Source: Bradyrhizobium sp. MOS003 (GTDB lineage: Bacteria; Pseudomonadota; Alphaproteobacteria; Rhizobiales; Xanthobacteraceae). From it: a stretch of DNA of 64,000 nt. Both the position numbers and the translations under genes were made by a program. Under the pieces are notes generated by a model. The model ran no database searches, was not told the DNA's origin, and saw nothing but the letters and a program-made list of their open reading frames with translations. The DNA is taken from assembly GCF_003020125.1 (NCBI RefSeq), contig NZ_PYFW01000011.1:1-64000 (forward strand). The letters are read 5' to 3'. Shown here in pieces: positions 1 to 8,650 of the stretch. Position 1 is the stretch's first letter, and every line of letters starts with the position of its first letter.

Positions 1-282
1 ACGGAGCCGGAAACTTACGAGCGAGACGAAGCCTGACAGCGCCGTCGTCCGCACGAAGCCTCGGGCTCACAGGGACTACCCGCCCTGCCCGCACCTCTCG
101 TGCCGACGCTGCCGCGTCCATCGCAAGCCCGGCTCGCGAACATGACGACTTCAAGTCGCCCCTCTTGGTGAGCCGGGATGAGCGACACATACGCCGAAAC
201 CGAATTTCGGTAAAGTGGAATATTTTCGCGCGCGTGGATTGACACGCGGCGACACAGGCATGGTCCCGTAGCGATCGTCCGC
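1..282. repeat. Gene-poor stretch, probable genus-type intergenic repeat
   Basis: No convincing gene is seen. A 76-codon minus-strand frame (15-245) is rich in Arg, Gly and Ser, and it resembles the spurious frames that a common Bradyrhizobium intergenic repeat produces. The part near 150-215 (gagccgggatgagcgacaca and what follows) is the portion I associate with that repeat. This rests on memory of the genus and not on a search, so the assignment is tentative. Confidence 0.35.
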
Positions 283-864
283 TCAGGCCGACATCGCCCC
301 CTTGCGTCGGGCCGGGCGGACCAACCGGACGATCTCGCAGACGGCGACGAGGCCGGCGAGCCAGGCGGCGCTGGTCAGGCCGATGCGCGTCACGATCGCG
401 GCGGTGAAAGTGCCCTCGCCGCCGAGGAACGGTGTCGCGGCCAGCAGCGCGAGCTCGTAAATCCCATAGGCGGCGACGAGCGTGATCGCCAGCAACAGCG
501 GCGTGCGGCCCTGCGTCAGCAGGCCGAGCACTGTCGACGCTGCCAAGGTCGACAGAACCGCAGCCGCGCCGATGACAAAGCCCCAGGCAATCGTGCTGGC
601 GTCAACGGGATAATGCAGCGCGCTGAAACCAATGGTCTGGTTCACGAGCCAGGCGCCGATAACGACGAGCAGCGCCGGACGCTGCGGCAGCATTGCCGCG
701 GCGACGACCGCGAAGGCCGCAAACGGCGTTGCACAGGCGAACGCAAAGCTGGCGAGCGCGCATGAGGCCGTCAGCAGCGCAAAGCAGAACATCGGCGCAA
801 GGCGCGGCGCGACCGGGTGAAGCCGGAAGCGGTCGCCGTGAGACGGCAGGATCCCGAGAGCCAT
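283..864 (-). CDS. Small polytopic membrane protein in B12-riboswitch operon
   Basis: A 193-residue, very hydrophobic protein with about five or six membrane segments (roughly residues 24-45, 50-66, 85-115, 123-145, 160-180) and a basic C-terminal tail (RLVRPARRKG). It lies 61 bases downstream of the TonB receptor on the same strand. A strong AGAAGGAGAT ribosome site precedes its ATG. The pair sits behind a cobalamin riboswitch, so it is probably induced when B12 is low. Size and topology would suit an inner-membrane cobalt or cobalamin uptake component comparable in scale to BtuM or Cbt-type proteins. I see no diagnostic motif of those families, such as the BtuM cysteine motif. Function is inferred from context only. 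Confidence 0.8.
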   Translation of the reverse strand: MALGILPSHGDRFRLHPVAPRLAPMFCFALLTASCALASFAFACATPFAAFAVVAAAMLPQRPALLVVIGAWLVNQTIGFSALHYPVDASTIAWGFVIGAAAVLSTLAASTVLGLLTQGRTPLLLAITLVAAYGIYELALLAATPFLGGEGTFTAAIVTRIGLTSAAWLAGLVAVCEIVRLVRPARRKGAMSA

Positions 865-925
865 GGTTGTATCTCCTTCTCTTTAAGGTCGGGTTCAGTT
901 GGGCGCCTGACAGCCCTGACGCAAA

Positions 926-3163
926 TCAGAACGTTGCACCGGCCTTGAGCAGATAGGTGCGGCCGGGCAGCGGATAGGCGCTGAAGCGGCCATCGGTGAA
1001 GGTGCTCGCGATGGCGTAGTCGTAGTAGAGCGCGTTCAGCACATTGTTGGCGCTCAGGGACCAGAAATAGCGTTCATATCGGCCGCCGAGCTTGAGATCG
1101 ATGGTGCCGTTGGCGGGGATCGGCCTCTGCGTGCCAGCCTGGTCGTTGTCCATGCGCCGCTCGCTCCAGAACCGCGCGGTGGCATCGAGCACCACATAGT
1201 CCTGCCAGATGTTCCAGGTGACACTCGCACTCGCGGTGTAGCGCGACACCAGCGGCACGTCGTTGCCGGCCCAGATGCCCTCGCGGAAGACGGCACGGGT
1301 ATAGGCCATGCCGGAGCGCAGCAGCAGAGCATCATTGACGCGGTAGGACAGGCTGGTCTCCGAGCCGTAGCGGCGGGTCGGATCGAGATTGGTGTTGTAG
1401 AACAGGACCGGACTGAAATGGACCTCGTTGGTGAGATCCATCAGATACACACTGCTCTGCAGCTGCAACCCGCCGCTCTTGATGCGCAGCCCGCCCTCGA
1501 TGTCCTCCGAGGTCTGGTTCTTGAGCTGAAACGTTTGCGGGATCGCGGCGAAGGTGAAGGGATCGAAGGACGGCCCCGAGGACAGGCGCTCGTCGACGTC
1601 AGGCGTGCGGAACGCGCGCGCGGCGCGGCCGAACAGCGAGACCACGTCATTGAGGCGATGCTCGGTCCCGAGATGCAGCGCATATTGGGTCTCGCTGCTC
1701 GTCAGCGGCAGCGCACCGATGTCGGCGTTGAACGGCGCGGCGGGGTCGAAATTGTCGCGTGCCGCAAGACTGATGGTCTGCACCCGCGCGCCGTAAGAGA
1801 CGTCGGTGGTGGGCGCTACCCCCAATGTGTGCTGGAAATAGCCCGCGACCGTCTGCTGCCTGAGATCGTAATTGTGCCAGGCCGCGAGCCCCTGCCCGGC
1901 GCCGCGGTTCTGCTCGAAGCTCGCATCGTAATAGTCGATGCCGGTCAGGAGCTGCGACGGCATGCCGAGCAGCAGGCTCTTCACGCTGAGCCGCGGCGTG
2001 ATCGACCAATTCGTCAGATGGGAGCCGACATAGGTCGACGTGAAGAAGGCCGGAACCGGCGCCGGGCTGGAGAAGAACGCGCTCTGCTGCTTTTTGTCGC
2101 GCACGCCGCCATCGACGATGAGATCGACGCCGTTGACCAGGGTTTTGGTGAAGCCCGCAGTCGCGCTGAAACCCTGCTGGTTGGCGTAGTTGAACGGCGT
2201 GCTCGTCCCTCGCCGGTTGGCCGTGAGCTCGTCGAGGCCGATGGAGGGATCGACGGTGCGGCCGCCCGGCAGTCGCAGCTCCTGATTGTCGCCGGTGACG
2301 GTGAGAAAAGCAGTCAGGCCTGGCGTCGTGTAGTTGAGGTTGCCGATGCCATTCTGCTGGGAATAGCGATTGTTGTCGCGATAGCCGTCGGTCCTGACCG
2401 TGTTGGCATAGAACGACGTCGACCACGGGCCGGAATTGAGCGAGGTCGAGACATTGCCAAGCCTGGTGTTGAACGAGCCGAAGCCGGCCTCGATGCGCGC
2501 GCTCACGGGCGGTCCGCCGACGCCAGTTTTGGTGATGATGTTGATCACACCGCCGACCGCATTGTCGCCGTAGAGCACCGCGCCGGAATTGCCGCGCGTG
2601 ACCTCGATGCGCTCGATGGAATTGAGCGGGATGGTGGAGAGGTCCACCTGCGCCATGTCGACGTCGTTGAGCCGCCGGCCGTTGACCAGCACCAGCGTGT
2701 TGGCAGTGGCAAAGGCGCCGAAGCCGCGCAGGTCCACGCCGGTCTTGGCAGCGATCGGGCCGCCGTAGAACGTCGTGATCTGGGCGCCTGGCGTCTGCGT
2801 CGCGATGATCTCGGCAAGCGTCTGCGACGGCGAATGCGCGATATCCGCGGCCGTGATGACGGTCGTGGCAGCCCCGACGATGCCGCCGTTGCCGGCGGCA
2901 GCCTCACCGCCGGAGCCGGATGAGCCGACGCCATTTCCCGTCGGCGCGACATCCGCCGTGGCACGGCGCCTGGTCGCCTCGCCGTCACCCGTTGCCCTGG
3001 CGCGCGTGCGGTTCTGATCGGTGGGCTGGGTCACTTCGATCGTCGGCAACTGCTCGGCCAGGACCCGCTGGGCGAAGGCGGGCGACAGATCGAGCGATTG
3101 GAAGGAAACCGATGCGAGCAGGCCGGCGCCGAGGCGTCTGGCGGCAGAGACAACACGGGACAC
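926..3163 (-). CDS. TonB-dependent outer-membrane receptor, BtuB-like
   Basis: A 745-residue outer-membrane receptor, probably importing cobalamin or a related corrinoid. A signal peptide ends near residue 31 (SPAFA-Q). A Gly/Ser/Ala-rich linker of about 60 residues follows. The plug domain lies at about residues 95-215 (LVNGRRLNDVDM, RIEVTRGNSGAVLYGDNAVG, INIITKTG), and the rest is beta barrel ending in an aromatic (GATF), the usual outer-membrane assembly signal. The start is GTG at 3163 with an AGG ribosome site. The substrate call rests on the cobalamin riboswitch upstream, since the barrel alone does not reveal specificity. The nearby membrane protein downstream is probably co-transcribed. 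Confidence 0.9.
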   Translation of the reverse strand: MSRVVSAARRLGAGLLASVSFQSLDLSPAFAQRVLAEQLPTIEVTQPTDQNRTRARATGDGEATRRRATADVAPTGNGVGSSGSGGEAAAGNGGIVGAATTVITAADIAHSPSQTLAEIIATQTPGAQITTFYGGPIAAKTGVDLRGFGAFATANTLVLVNGRRLNDVDMAQVDLSTIPLNSIERIEVTRGNSGAVLYGDNAVGGVINIITKTGVGGPPVSARIEAGFGSFNTRLGNVSTSLNSGPWSTSFYANTVRTDGYRDNNRYSQQNGIGNLNYTTPGLTAFLTVTGDNQELRLPGGRTVDPSIGLDELTANRRGTSTPFNYANQQGFSATAGFTKTLVNGVDLIVDGGVRDKKQQSAFFSSPAPVPAFFTSTYVGSHLTNWSITPRLSVKSLLLGMPSQLLTGIDYYDASFEQNRGAGQGLAAWHNYDLRQQTVAGYFQHTLGVAPTTDVSYGARVQTISLAARDNFDPAAPFNADIGALPLTSSETQYALHLGTEHRLNDVVSLFGRAARAFRTPDVDERLSSGPSFDPFTFAAIPQTFQLKNQTSEDIEGGLRIKSGGLQLQSSVYLMDLTNEVHFSPVLFYNTNLDPTRRYGSETSLSYRVNDALLLRSGMAYTRAVFREGIWAGNDVPLVSRYTASASVTWNIWQDYVVLDATARFWSERRMDNDQAGTQRPIPANGTIDLKLGGRYERYFWSLSANNVLNALYYDYAIASTFTDGRFSAYPLPGRTYLLKAGATF

Positions 3164-3287
3164 GATTGCAACCTCGGTATGACGTCAGTGGCACGTCACA
3201 GCGAACGAGGTTTCACGGCGAAGCGATGGATTGCTCCGGTGAAGCCGATGTCTGTACTCCCCGACCGACATCCTCGCGTGTGACCAC

Positions 3288-3476
3288 GGCTGACGGCAGG
3301 TCTCCTGGCTCGCGGGTCGTTACCTTGCGTCGCCTTCCCAGGACCGAGTTTCCCAGTGGCATGAGACGAAAGATTCACCGCTTACAGTTGCGGGGGCAGC
3401 CGTGGCGTTGAGACAAATCCCGGCGTTGGGACGTCCCGCACCACATTCCCTTTTGATCTCCCTGAGGAGAACCGTC
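3288..3476 (-). promoter_or_regulatory. Cobalamin riboswitch upstream of TonB receptor
   Basis: Read on the minus strand, the leader carries the conserved cobalamin-riboswitch blocks in order: GGTTCTCCTCAGG, GGGAATGTGGTGCGG, CCCGCAACTGTAAGCGG, GCCACTGGGAAACTC, CTGGGAAGG, and the B12 box AGCCAGGAGACCTGCC at 3310-3295. About 125 bases separate it from the GTG of the receptor, enough for an expression platform. By known behaviour of this class, cobalamin binding represses the downstream genes. The boundaries are approximate. Confidence 0.95.
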
Positions 3477-3519
3477 GCCAATCATTTAGGGGCCAACGCC
3501 TCGGCGAGTCAATCGACGG

Positions 3520-3957
3520 CTACGCCAAGGAACAGGTCGGCGTGGCTGGAAGCTCGTCAAGGCGAGCGGCCTCGTTCCGCTCTTCAGGCGCCGCCAAAGC
3601 CTGGCGGAGCGCGGTCTCCAGGTCCTGTTGCTGAAACGGCTTCTGCAGGATCGGAACGTGGCGGAAGTCCGCAAGCAGGCTCGCAGGGCCGTAGCCGGTG
3701 GCGAACACGTAAGGGATGCCGCGTTCTGCGATGCAGCGCGCGACCTCGAAAGTCTGCCGCCCGTTGAGATTGACGTCGAGGACGGCAACATCATACGAGA
3801 GCGCAGCCGCCTTCTCGAGCGCGTCATCGACGCGCGAGGCCATGCCCGCGATCTCACAGCCGGCATCGACGAGGGAATCCTCGAGCAGCATCATCACCAG
3901 CGACTCGTCTTCGACGAGGAAGACCCGCTGGCCAGCCAGATCGGTTGCAGATTTCAT
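3520..3957 (-). CDS. Single-domain response regulator
   Basis: A 145-residue receiver-only protein. It has the acidic pair E16-D17 (LVEDES), phospho-acceptor D61 (VAVLDVNLNG), T87 (FATGYG) and K106 (LQKPF). There is no DNA-binding or enzymatic output domain; after about residue 120 only a short tail remains. Its ATG overlaps the TGA of the large histidine kinase by four bases (ATGA), so the two are translationally coupled. It is probably that kinase's phosphotransfer partner. With no output domain, it would act by protein contact or as a phosphate sink. Confidence 0.92.
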   Translation of the reverse strand: MKSATDLAGQRVFLVEDESLVMMLLEDSLVDAGCEIAGMASRVDDALEKAAALSYDVAVLDVNLNGRQTFEVARCIAERGIPYVFATGYGPASLLADFRHVPILQKPFQQQDLETALRQALAAPEERNEAARLDELPATPTCSLA

Positions 3958-6900
3958 GAGGGCCTCCCGGCAGCCGTTGTTGAGATATCAAATCCGCCCA
4001 GGCTGGCGCGGATTTCTTGAAGCGACGCGCGAATGACGCAAACGACGCCTTCGGGCGCGAAGCGCAGATCGACATCGGCGCCGCCGAATTCGTGGGGCAG
4101 CCCCTGCTGAATCAGGCGGGTGCCGAACCCGCGCCGCGACGGCGGGACCACGGGGGGACCGCCCAGTTCGGTCCAGCACAACTCGAAGCGATCGTCGACC
4201 TTCCAGGCGAGGTCGACGGTCCCCGAGCTGTTCGACAGGGCGCCATGCTTGACGGCGTTGGTCGCGAGTTCGTGCAGGGCCATCGAGATGGCAAGTGCAG
4301 CCGATGGCCGCATGCGCAGATCGGGCCCGCCAAAATTGAGCCTCGCACTCTCCGGCTCGGCATGCGCGGCGAGAGCCTCGGTCACGACCTCTCTCAGCTC
4401 CGCCGCCTCCCAATTTTCCCTGACGAGCACATCGTGTGCCTTCGACAAGGCGATCAATCGCGCATCGAACGCCCTGCGCCCATCCGCCAGGCTGGATGCG
4501 TTACGCAAGGTCTGGAGCGCGAACGACTGCACTGTCGTCAGCGTATTTTTGACGCGGTGATTGAGCTCGTTGACCAGCAGTTCGCGATGGCGCTCCTGCC
4601 GCTTGCGCTCGGTGATGTCGATGGCCGCACAGACCGCGCCCTGGAACACACCGGCGGCGTCGACGATCGGAGACGCCTGGAAGATTGCGGTGGCCGAGGA
4701 GCCGTCTTCGAAAGAGAGCTCGAGTTCCTCGCCTGCGACTTCCTCGCCGCGGGCCGCGCGCTGGAGCGGCAGTTCGGACGGCTCGACCTGGACGCGATCG
4801 CGAAGCACACGGAAGACCGGACGTTCGTCCTCGGGCGCCGACAGCGACATGTTGCTATCGGGCCGGACCCGCAACAGCCGCGCTCCATAGGCGTTGCCGA
4901 AAACGCGCTTCGCCTCGCGATCGTGGGTGAACCAGACCGCGGTCGGCACGGTGCTGACGACAGCCTCAAGCCGCGCGGCCTGGCGGCGCTGGATCTCCTC
5001 GGCATCCCTGCGAATGCGCGCCAGCTGCAAGTTGGCGCGCACCCGCGCCAACAATTCGCGCGCCGAGAACGGCTTGTTGACGTAGTCGTCGGCGCCGGCC
5101 TCCAGCCCCTCGACGCGGGCCTCTTCGCCGGCGCGCGCCGACAACAGGATGACGGGCGATCCGCGCAGATTGTCGTCGCTGCGCAATGCGCTCAGCAGCC
5201 CAATGCCGTCGAGGCGCGGCATCATGACGTCGGACAGGATGAGGTCGGGCCTATGGTGCCTCGCGGCATCCAGCGCGCCCTGCCCGTCGGCGAAGGCCTC
5301 CACCCTGTAGCCTTGGGCTTCGAGCAGACGCTTGACATAGTTGCGCAGGTCGGTGTTGTCATCCGCGAGGATGATGCGCTCGCCGCTGCCACGTGTGGAG
5401 GCGTCCGGCGTCTCACTCGTGCCCTCCAGCGTGAGATCACTGCGCAGATCCGTTGCGCCCTCGTCCTGCGGCAGCCAGCGCAGCGCCTCCTGGACATAGG
5501 CTTCGACTCCGCTTCCGGTCGTCAGGGTCGTCGCAAGGCGGCCGGCAACACGCTCTGCCGGCAGATGAGCCGATCCGAACGGGATCGTAACAGTGAAGAC
5601 GCTGCCGCGGCCGAATTCGCTCGCGACGGTGATGGCGCCGCCGTGCTGCTTGATCAGCTCGTGCACCAGCGCGAGCCCGATACCGCTGCCTTCGAACGTG
5701 CGTCCTTTCGCTCCCTCGATGCGATGAAAGCGCTCGAACAGATGCGGCAGTTCGTCCGGCGGGATACCCGTGCCGGTGTCACGCACGCGCAATTCGGCCG
5801 ACTTGCCGTCGGCGCTGGTGCCCATCTCGACCGCGATCTCGCCCTCGAAGGTGAACTTGAACGCGTTGGACAACAGGTTGAGGACGATCTTCTCCCACAT
5901 TTCGCGATCGACGTGGACGTCGTGCGGCAGCGCCGGACAGGCGATGGTCAGCCGCAAACCGGCCCGGTCGGTCGCCGAGCGAAAGTTCGAGGCGAGTTCG
6001 GCGGTGAACGCGGCAAGATCGGTCGGAACGAAGCTCGCCCGCACCCGTCCCGCCTCGATGCGGGAGAAGTCGAGCAGGCTGTTCACCAACCGCAGCAAGC
6101 GGAGCGAATTGCGATGCGCGATGTCGAGCCGCTCACGCTGCACCTCAGGCAGCGATGTCAGCGAGGTATCGTTGAGCGCGTCCTCGATCGGGCCCAGCAT
6201 CAGGGTCAGCGGGGTGCGGAACTCGTGGCTGATATTGGAGAAGAACGTCGTCTTGGCGCGGTCGATCTCAGCCAGCGCCTCGGCACGTCGACGCTCCTCC
6301 TCATAGGCCTGCGCATTGGCCAGGCTGGCACCGATCTCGCCGGCCGCGAGTTCGAGAAAATTGCGATAGTCGTCGTCGAACAGCCGAAACGGATTGAGAC
6401 CGGTGACGAGCACGCCCTTGCGGGCCGTCTCGCCGCGGGCCGGAATCGGGATCACAGCCGCCTGCCGCGGCGGCACGTCCCAGGCGCCGCGCGGGCATTC
6501 GGCCCCGAAGCGGGCGGCGAGATGGGAGACCACCTGCGGCTTCTGTTCGCGGATGACCTCGGCAAGCGGCCAGAGCGACGGCCCCTCCATCGGAAGCTGC
6601 GACAGCGCCGCGGGATGGTCGGCATCGATACCGCACCTGCCCACCAGCGCGATTTCGCGTCCGTCGGGCTCGACCAGATAGATCAGCGCGAACGGCACGT
6701 CGCGCGTGTCCGTTGCGAGCGCAAGGCTCGATCGGCGGCAAGCCTCCGGGAGGCTACGCGTTTCGGCGGTCGTCGCCGCAAGCTCGCGCAGCAGCGCAAG
6801 CTGCCGGTCGCCGATGACACGGCGGGTATCGTCGGTATTGGCGCAGATGATGCCACCGACCATACCGTCGTCATCGGGAACCGGACTGTAGGAGAAGGTG

Positions 6901-7343
6901 TAATAAGTCTCCTCCGGATAGCCGCTCCGCTCCATGATCAGAAGCTGCTCTTCGACGTAAGTGCCCTCGTCGCCTCCCATCGCCGTCGCGAGCATCGGGC
7001 CGATGTCGGTCCAGATCTCGCGCCAGACTTCCGCGGTCGGCCGGCCCAGCGCCCAGGGATGCTTGCCGCCGATGATCGACTTGTAGGCATCGTTGTAGAG
7101 ATAGATCAGCTCCCGTCCCCAGCCGATCCAGATCGGCTGGCGCGAGGTCAGCATGATGCGGACGGCCGTCTTGAGGCTGCGCGGCCAGTTTTGCGGCTCC
7201 CCGAGCGGAGTGCTGGTCCAGTCGTGGGCGCGCATGCGTGCACCCATTTCTCCACCGCCTGAGAGGAAATCAGCGGGAGCCCTCGCCGTTGTTGGCTCGA
7301 CAGCACTGTTCACTGGGGGCCCCGACGCACGCGACGCGCGCAC
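3954..7343 (-). CDS. Hybrid sensor kinase with HisKA and HWE kinase modules
   Basis: A 1129-residue soluble sensor with no membrane segment. Domains in order: PAS-like sensor (about 35-175), GAF-like region (about 190-345), HisKA with H373 (SNISHEFRTPLT), HATPase (N-box near 489, G-box EGSGIGLAL at 551), receiver with D705 (LILSDVMMP) and K757, a PAS domain (about 790-910), then a second kinase of the HWE class with H929 (VNELNHRVKNT), HELATNAVKHG and the W-x-E of CWTELGGP. HWE kinases are common in rhizobia. Two complete kinase cores in one chain imply a multi-input relay. The receiver gene follows with a four-base overlap. The exact start is uncertain: an internal ATG at residue 33 is possible. 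Confidence 0.9.
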   Translation of the reverse strand: MRASRASGPPVNSAVEPTTARAPADFLSGGGEMGARMRAHDWTSTPLGEPQNWPRSLKTAVRIMLTSRQPIWIGWGRELIYLYNDAYKSIIGGKHPWALGRPTAEVWREIWTDIGPMLATAMGGDEGTYVEEQLLIMERSGYPEETYYTFSYSPVPDDDGMVGGIICANTDDTRRVIGDRQLALLRELAATTAETRSLPEACRRSSLALATDTRDVPFALIYLVEPDGREIALVGRCGIDADHPAALSQLPMEGPSLWPLAEVIREQKPQVVSHLAARFGAECPRGAWDVPPRQAAVIPIPARGETARKGVLVTGLNPFRLFDDDYRNFLELAAGEIGASLANAQAYEEERRRAEALAEIDRAKTTFFSNISHEFRTPLTLMLGPIEDALNDTSLTSLPEVQRERLDIAHRNSLRLLRLVNSLLDFSRIEAGRVRASFVPTDLAAFTAELASNFRSATDRAGLRLTIACPALPHDVHVDREMWEKIVLNLLSNAFKFTFEGEIAVEMGTSADGKSAELRVRDTGTGIPPDELPHLFERFHRIEGAKGRTFEGSGIGLALVHELIKQHGGAITVASEFGRGSVFTVTIPFGSAHLPAERVAGRLATTLTTGSGVEAYVQEALRWLPQDEGATDLRSDLTLEGTSETPDASTRGSGERIILADDNTDLRNYVKRLLEAQGYRVEAFADGQGALDAARHHRPDLILSDVMMPRLDGIGLLSALRSDDNLRGSPVILLSARAGEEARVEGLEAGADDYVNKPFSARELLARVRANLQLARIRRDAEEIQRRQAARLEAVVSTVPTAVWFTHDREAKRVFGNAYGARLLRVRPDSNMSLSAPEDERPVFRVLRDRVQVEPSELPLQRAARGEEVAGEELELSFEDGSSATAIFQASPIVDAAGVFQGAVCAAIDITERKRQERHRELLVNELNHRVKNTLTTVQSFALQTLRNASSLADGRRAFDARLIALSKAHDVLVRENWEAAELREVVTEALAAHAEPESARLNFGGPDLRMRPSAALAISMALHELATNAVKHGALSNSSGTVDLAWKVDDRFELCWTELGGPPVVPPSRRGFGTRLIQQGLPHEFGGADVDLRFAPEGVVCVIRASLQEIRASLGGFDISTTAAGRPS

Positions 7344-7350
7344 GCAATTG

Positions 7351-7575
7351 TCACTGTGCCGAATGCCTTGTCGAACCGGTCTTGATCACCGCCCGTTCAC
7401 CGGCATCGACCAGTTGGCCGATCCCGGTGCGTCCCGTGAGCGCGCAGCGGATGATGCTCTCTGCCACCGACCGGCGGAAACCGTGATCCTCACCCGCCGG
7501 ACGCTCGCGGCAGATCCGATCAAGCGCCAATTTCATGTTGATCCGCGTCCGGGTGTCGAAATGCTCGCCGATCAT
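7351..7575 (-). CDS. Small hypothetical protein
   Basis: 74 residues, mixed charge, no membrane segment or cysteine motif apart from single cysteines. The core from about residue 14 (MKLALDRICRERP to TGRTGIGQLVDAGERA) reads like a folded helical protein and resembles small proteins I recall from Bradyrhizobium, but I cannot name a family. It ends seven bases before the start of the histidine kinase, so it may be first in that operon. Function unknown. Confidence 0.6.
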   Translation of the reverse strand: MIGEHFDTRTRINMKLALDRICRERPAGEDHGFRRSVAESIIRCALTGRTGIGQLVDAGERAVIKTGSTRHSAQ

Positions 7576-7657
7576 TCGTCCAGCCCCTCACATTAGTGTC
7601 CAAGCACAAAACGCTGATGGGGGCGGTCGGGTTCCATCCGGAAAAGTCGAACCGGGG

Positions 7658-7921
7658 TCATGCTCGCCCTCGGGACCGCTGGGCCTGGGCCCAGGCGACA
7701 GCGACGTCGCGGGGCGGCACATCGACGCGCTTGACCGGGGTCAATTCGCCGGAGGCCGAGACAATCGCGGTCTCCTCGCGGTGGCAGCGCGTACAGACGA
7801 AGCGGACCTCGTGCGGGGTTGCCATCCAGCTCGACCGCTTCACATTGACCGCCATCGGCCAGGCATCGCAATGCGAGCACGACACCAGAAATCGACCGGG
7901 ATCGAGCATACCCATTTTCAT
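7658..7921 (-). CDS. Small protein with two CxxC motifs
   Basis: 87 residues. C15-SH-C18 and C43-TR-C46 could together bind one zinc ion as a treble-clef or zinc-ribbon-like knuckle. The protein is otherwise short and slightly basic, without a signal peptide. It is on the same strand as its small-gene neighbours, with no close operon spacing. Possible roles include protein or nucleic-acid contact; none is shown by the sequence. Confidence 0.65.
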   Translation of the reverse strand: MKMGMLDPGRFLVSCSHCDAWPMAVNVKRSSWMATPHEVRFVCTRCHREETAIVSASGELTPVKRVDVPPRDVAVAWAQAQRSRGRA

Positions 7922-8016
7922 CGGACTCCGCGGCCTGCCTGCCCTTCAATGGCTAACCCATGTGAATCGTTCCGGTGCCCGGGCACCGCCACCGGGTGCG
8001 CCACGAGAACGGCAGC

Positions 8017-8220
8017 TCAGCGCGCGCCCTTGAGGGTGCAGGAGGTGGTGCAGGTGACCGTGGTGCCGCGATCACACGATTTGCAGGCACTGACGCATTG
8101 GTTCATGTCACGGGGATTGTAGCTATAGTTCCGCAGCGGACAGGTCGAGCCGGTGATGTCCTGCTCCTGGCCGCAGGCCGCCGTCATGAGCGCGATGATG
8201 ATCACGGCAACGAGGCGCAT
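8017..8220 (-). CDS. Cysteine-rich small lipoprotein
   Basis: 67 residues. A short hydrophobic signal ends in a lipobox (LMTAAC, lipidated Cys 16). The mature part has six further cysteines in about 40 residues (CPL, CVSACKSC, CTTSC), suggesting disulfides in the periplasm. It is a genus-type small lipoprotein of unknown role. Its spacing to neighbours gives no operon evidence. Confidence 0.75.
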   Translation of the reverse strand: MRLVAVIIIALMTAACGQEQDITGSTCPLRNYSYNPRDMNQCVSACKSCDRGTTVTCTTSCTLKGAR

Positions 8221-8368
8221 GGGATTGCCCTGTCAGGCATGGCGATGATGTTCACGGGGTGCGCTGCATTGCAACGAAGCCCGGCATTCCCACTGCGAGC
8301 AATCGTGGATGCGCGACGCTCGCATCCCGCCAGGATGCGCGCCAAACCTTAAGAACGGATTGCCGGCG

Positions 8369-8545
8369 TCAGGCCGCAGCCTGGGTCGCGATCGCCTGCC
8401 GCATGTCCACCGCCAGCTGACGGTACTGCTCCGAAAGCTTCAGATAGAACTCGCGCTTGGTGCTGTCGGTGGCGAGCTTGGCGATCAGCTCGCATTCGGC
8501 GGTGAGCGTCTCGAACCGTTCCAGCCTGTCCTGAAGTTCTGTCAT
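8369..8545 (-). CDS. Small helical hypothetical protein
   Basis: 58 residues from ATG at 8545 (MTELQDRLERFE), preceded by a GGGGAC ribosome-site-like sequence. The upstream extension of the frame to 8632 looks untranslated. The sequence is amphipathic and helical throughout and is of a kind often seen in several copies in Bradyrhizobium (ETLTAECELIAKLATDSTKR, LSEQYRQLAVDMR). Function unknown. A 7-bp hairpin (8307-8313 with 8321-8327) lies downstream and could be its terminator. Confidence 0.65.
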   Translation of the reverse strand: MTELQDRLERFETLTAECELIAKLATDSTKREFYLKLSEQYRQLAVDMRQAIATQAAA

Positions 8546-8650
8546 CGGCGTGTCCCCATCAAACGCCTCAAGGACATTCAACCTAAGCCCGGGAAATAGG
8601 TCACGGCGAACATCGTTATCGAGTAGAATCAATTTTTCCCGTGCGGCAGC

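Noticed and set aside
15..245. 76-codon minus-strand frame at the window start
   Set aside because: Composition typical of translated intergenic repeats; listed as a possible repeat rather than a gene.
1418..2923. 501-codon plus-strand frame opposite the TonB receptor
   Set aside because: Antisense shadow: no motif, repetitive Arg/Asp/Gly content, no ribosome site. The receptor on the minus strand is convincing.
4017..7262. 1081-codon plus-strand frame opposite the histidine kinase
   Set aside because: It is fully antisense to a gene with clear kinase and receiver motifs. High GC at third positions removes stops on the opposite strand. Its translation is Arg/Gly-rich without any domain.
7973..7988. 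16-base perfect palindrome CGGTGCCCGGGCACCG
   Set aside because: No loop for a terminator and no second copy or promoter context; GC-rich palindromes of this size occur by chance at this base composition.
8221..8368. Search for a structured RNA or tRNA between small genes
   Set aside because: Only a 7-bp hairpin is present; no tRNA cloverleaf or known RNA signature was found here or elsewhere in the window.
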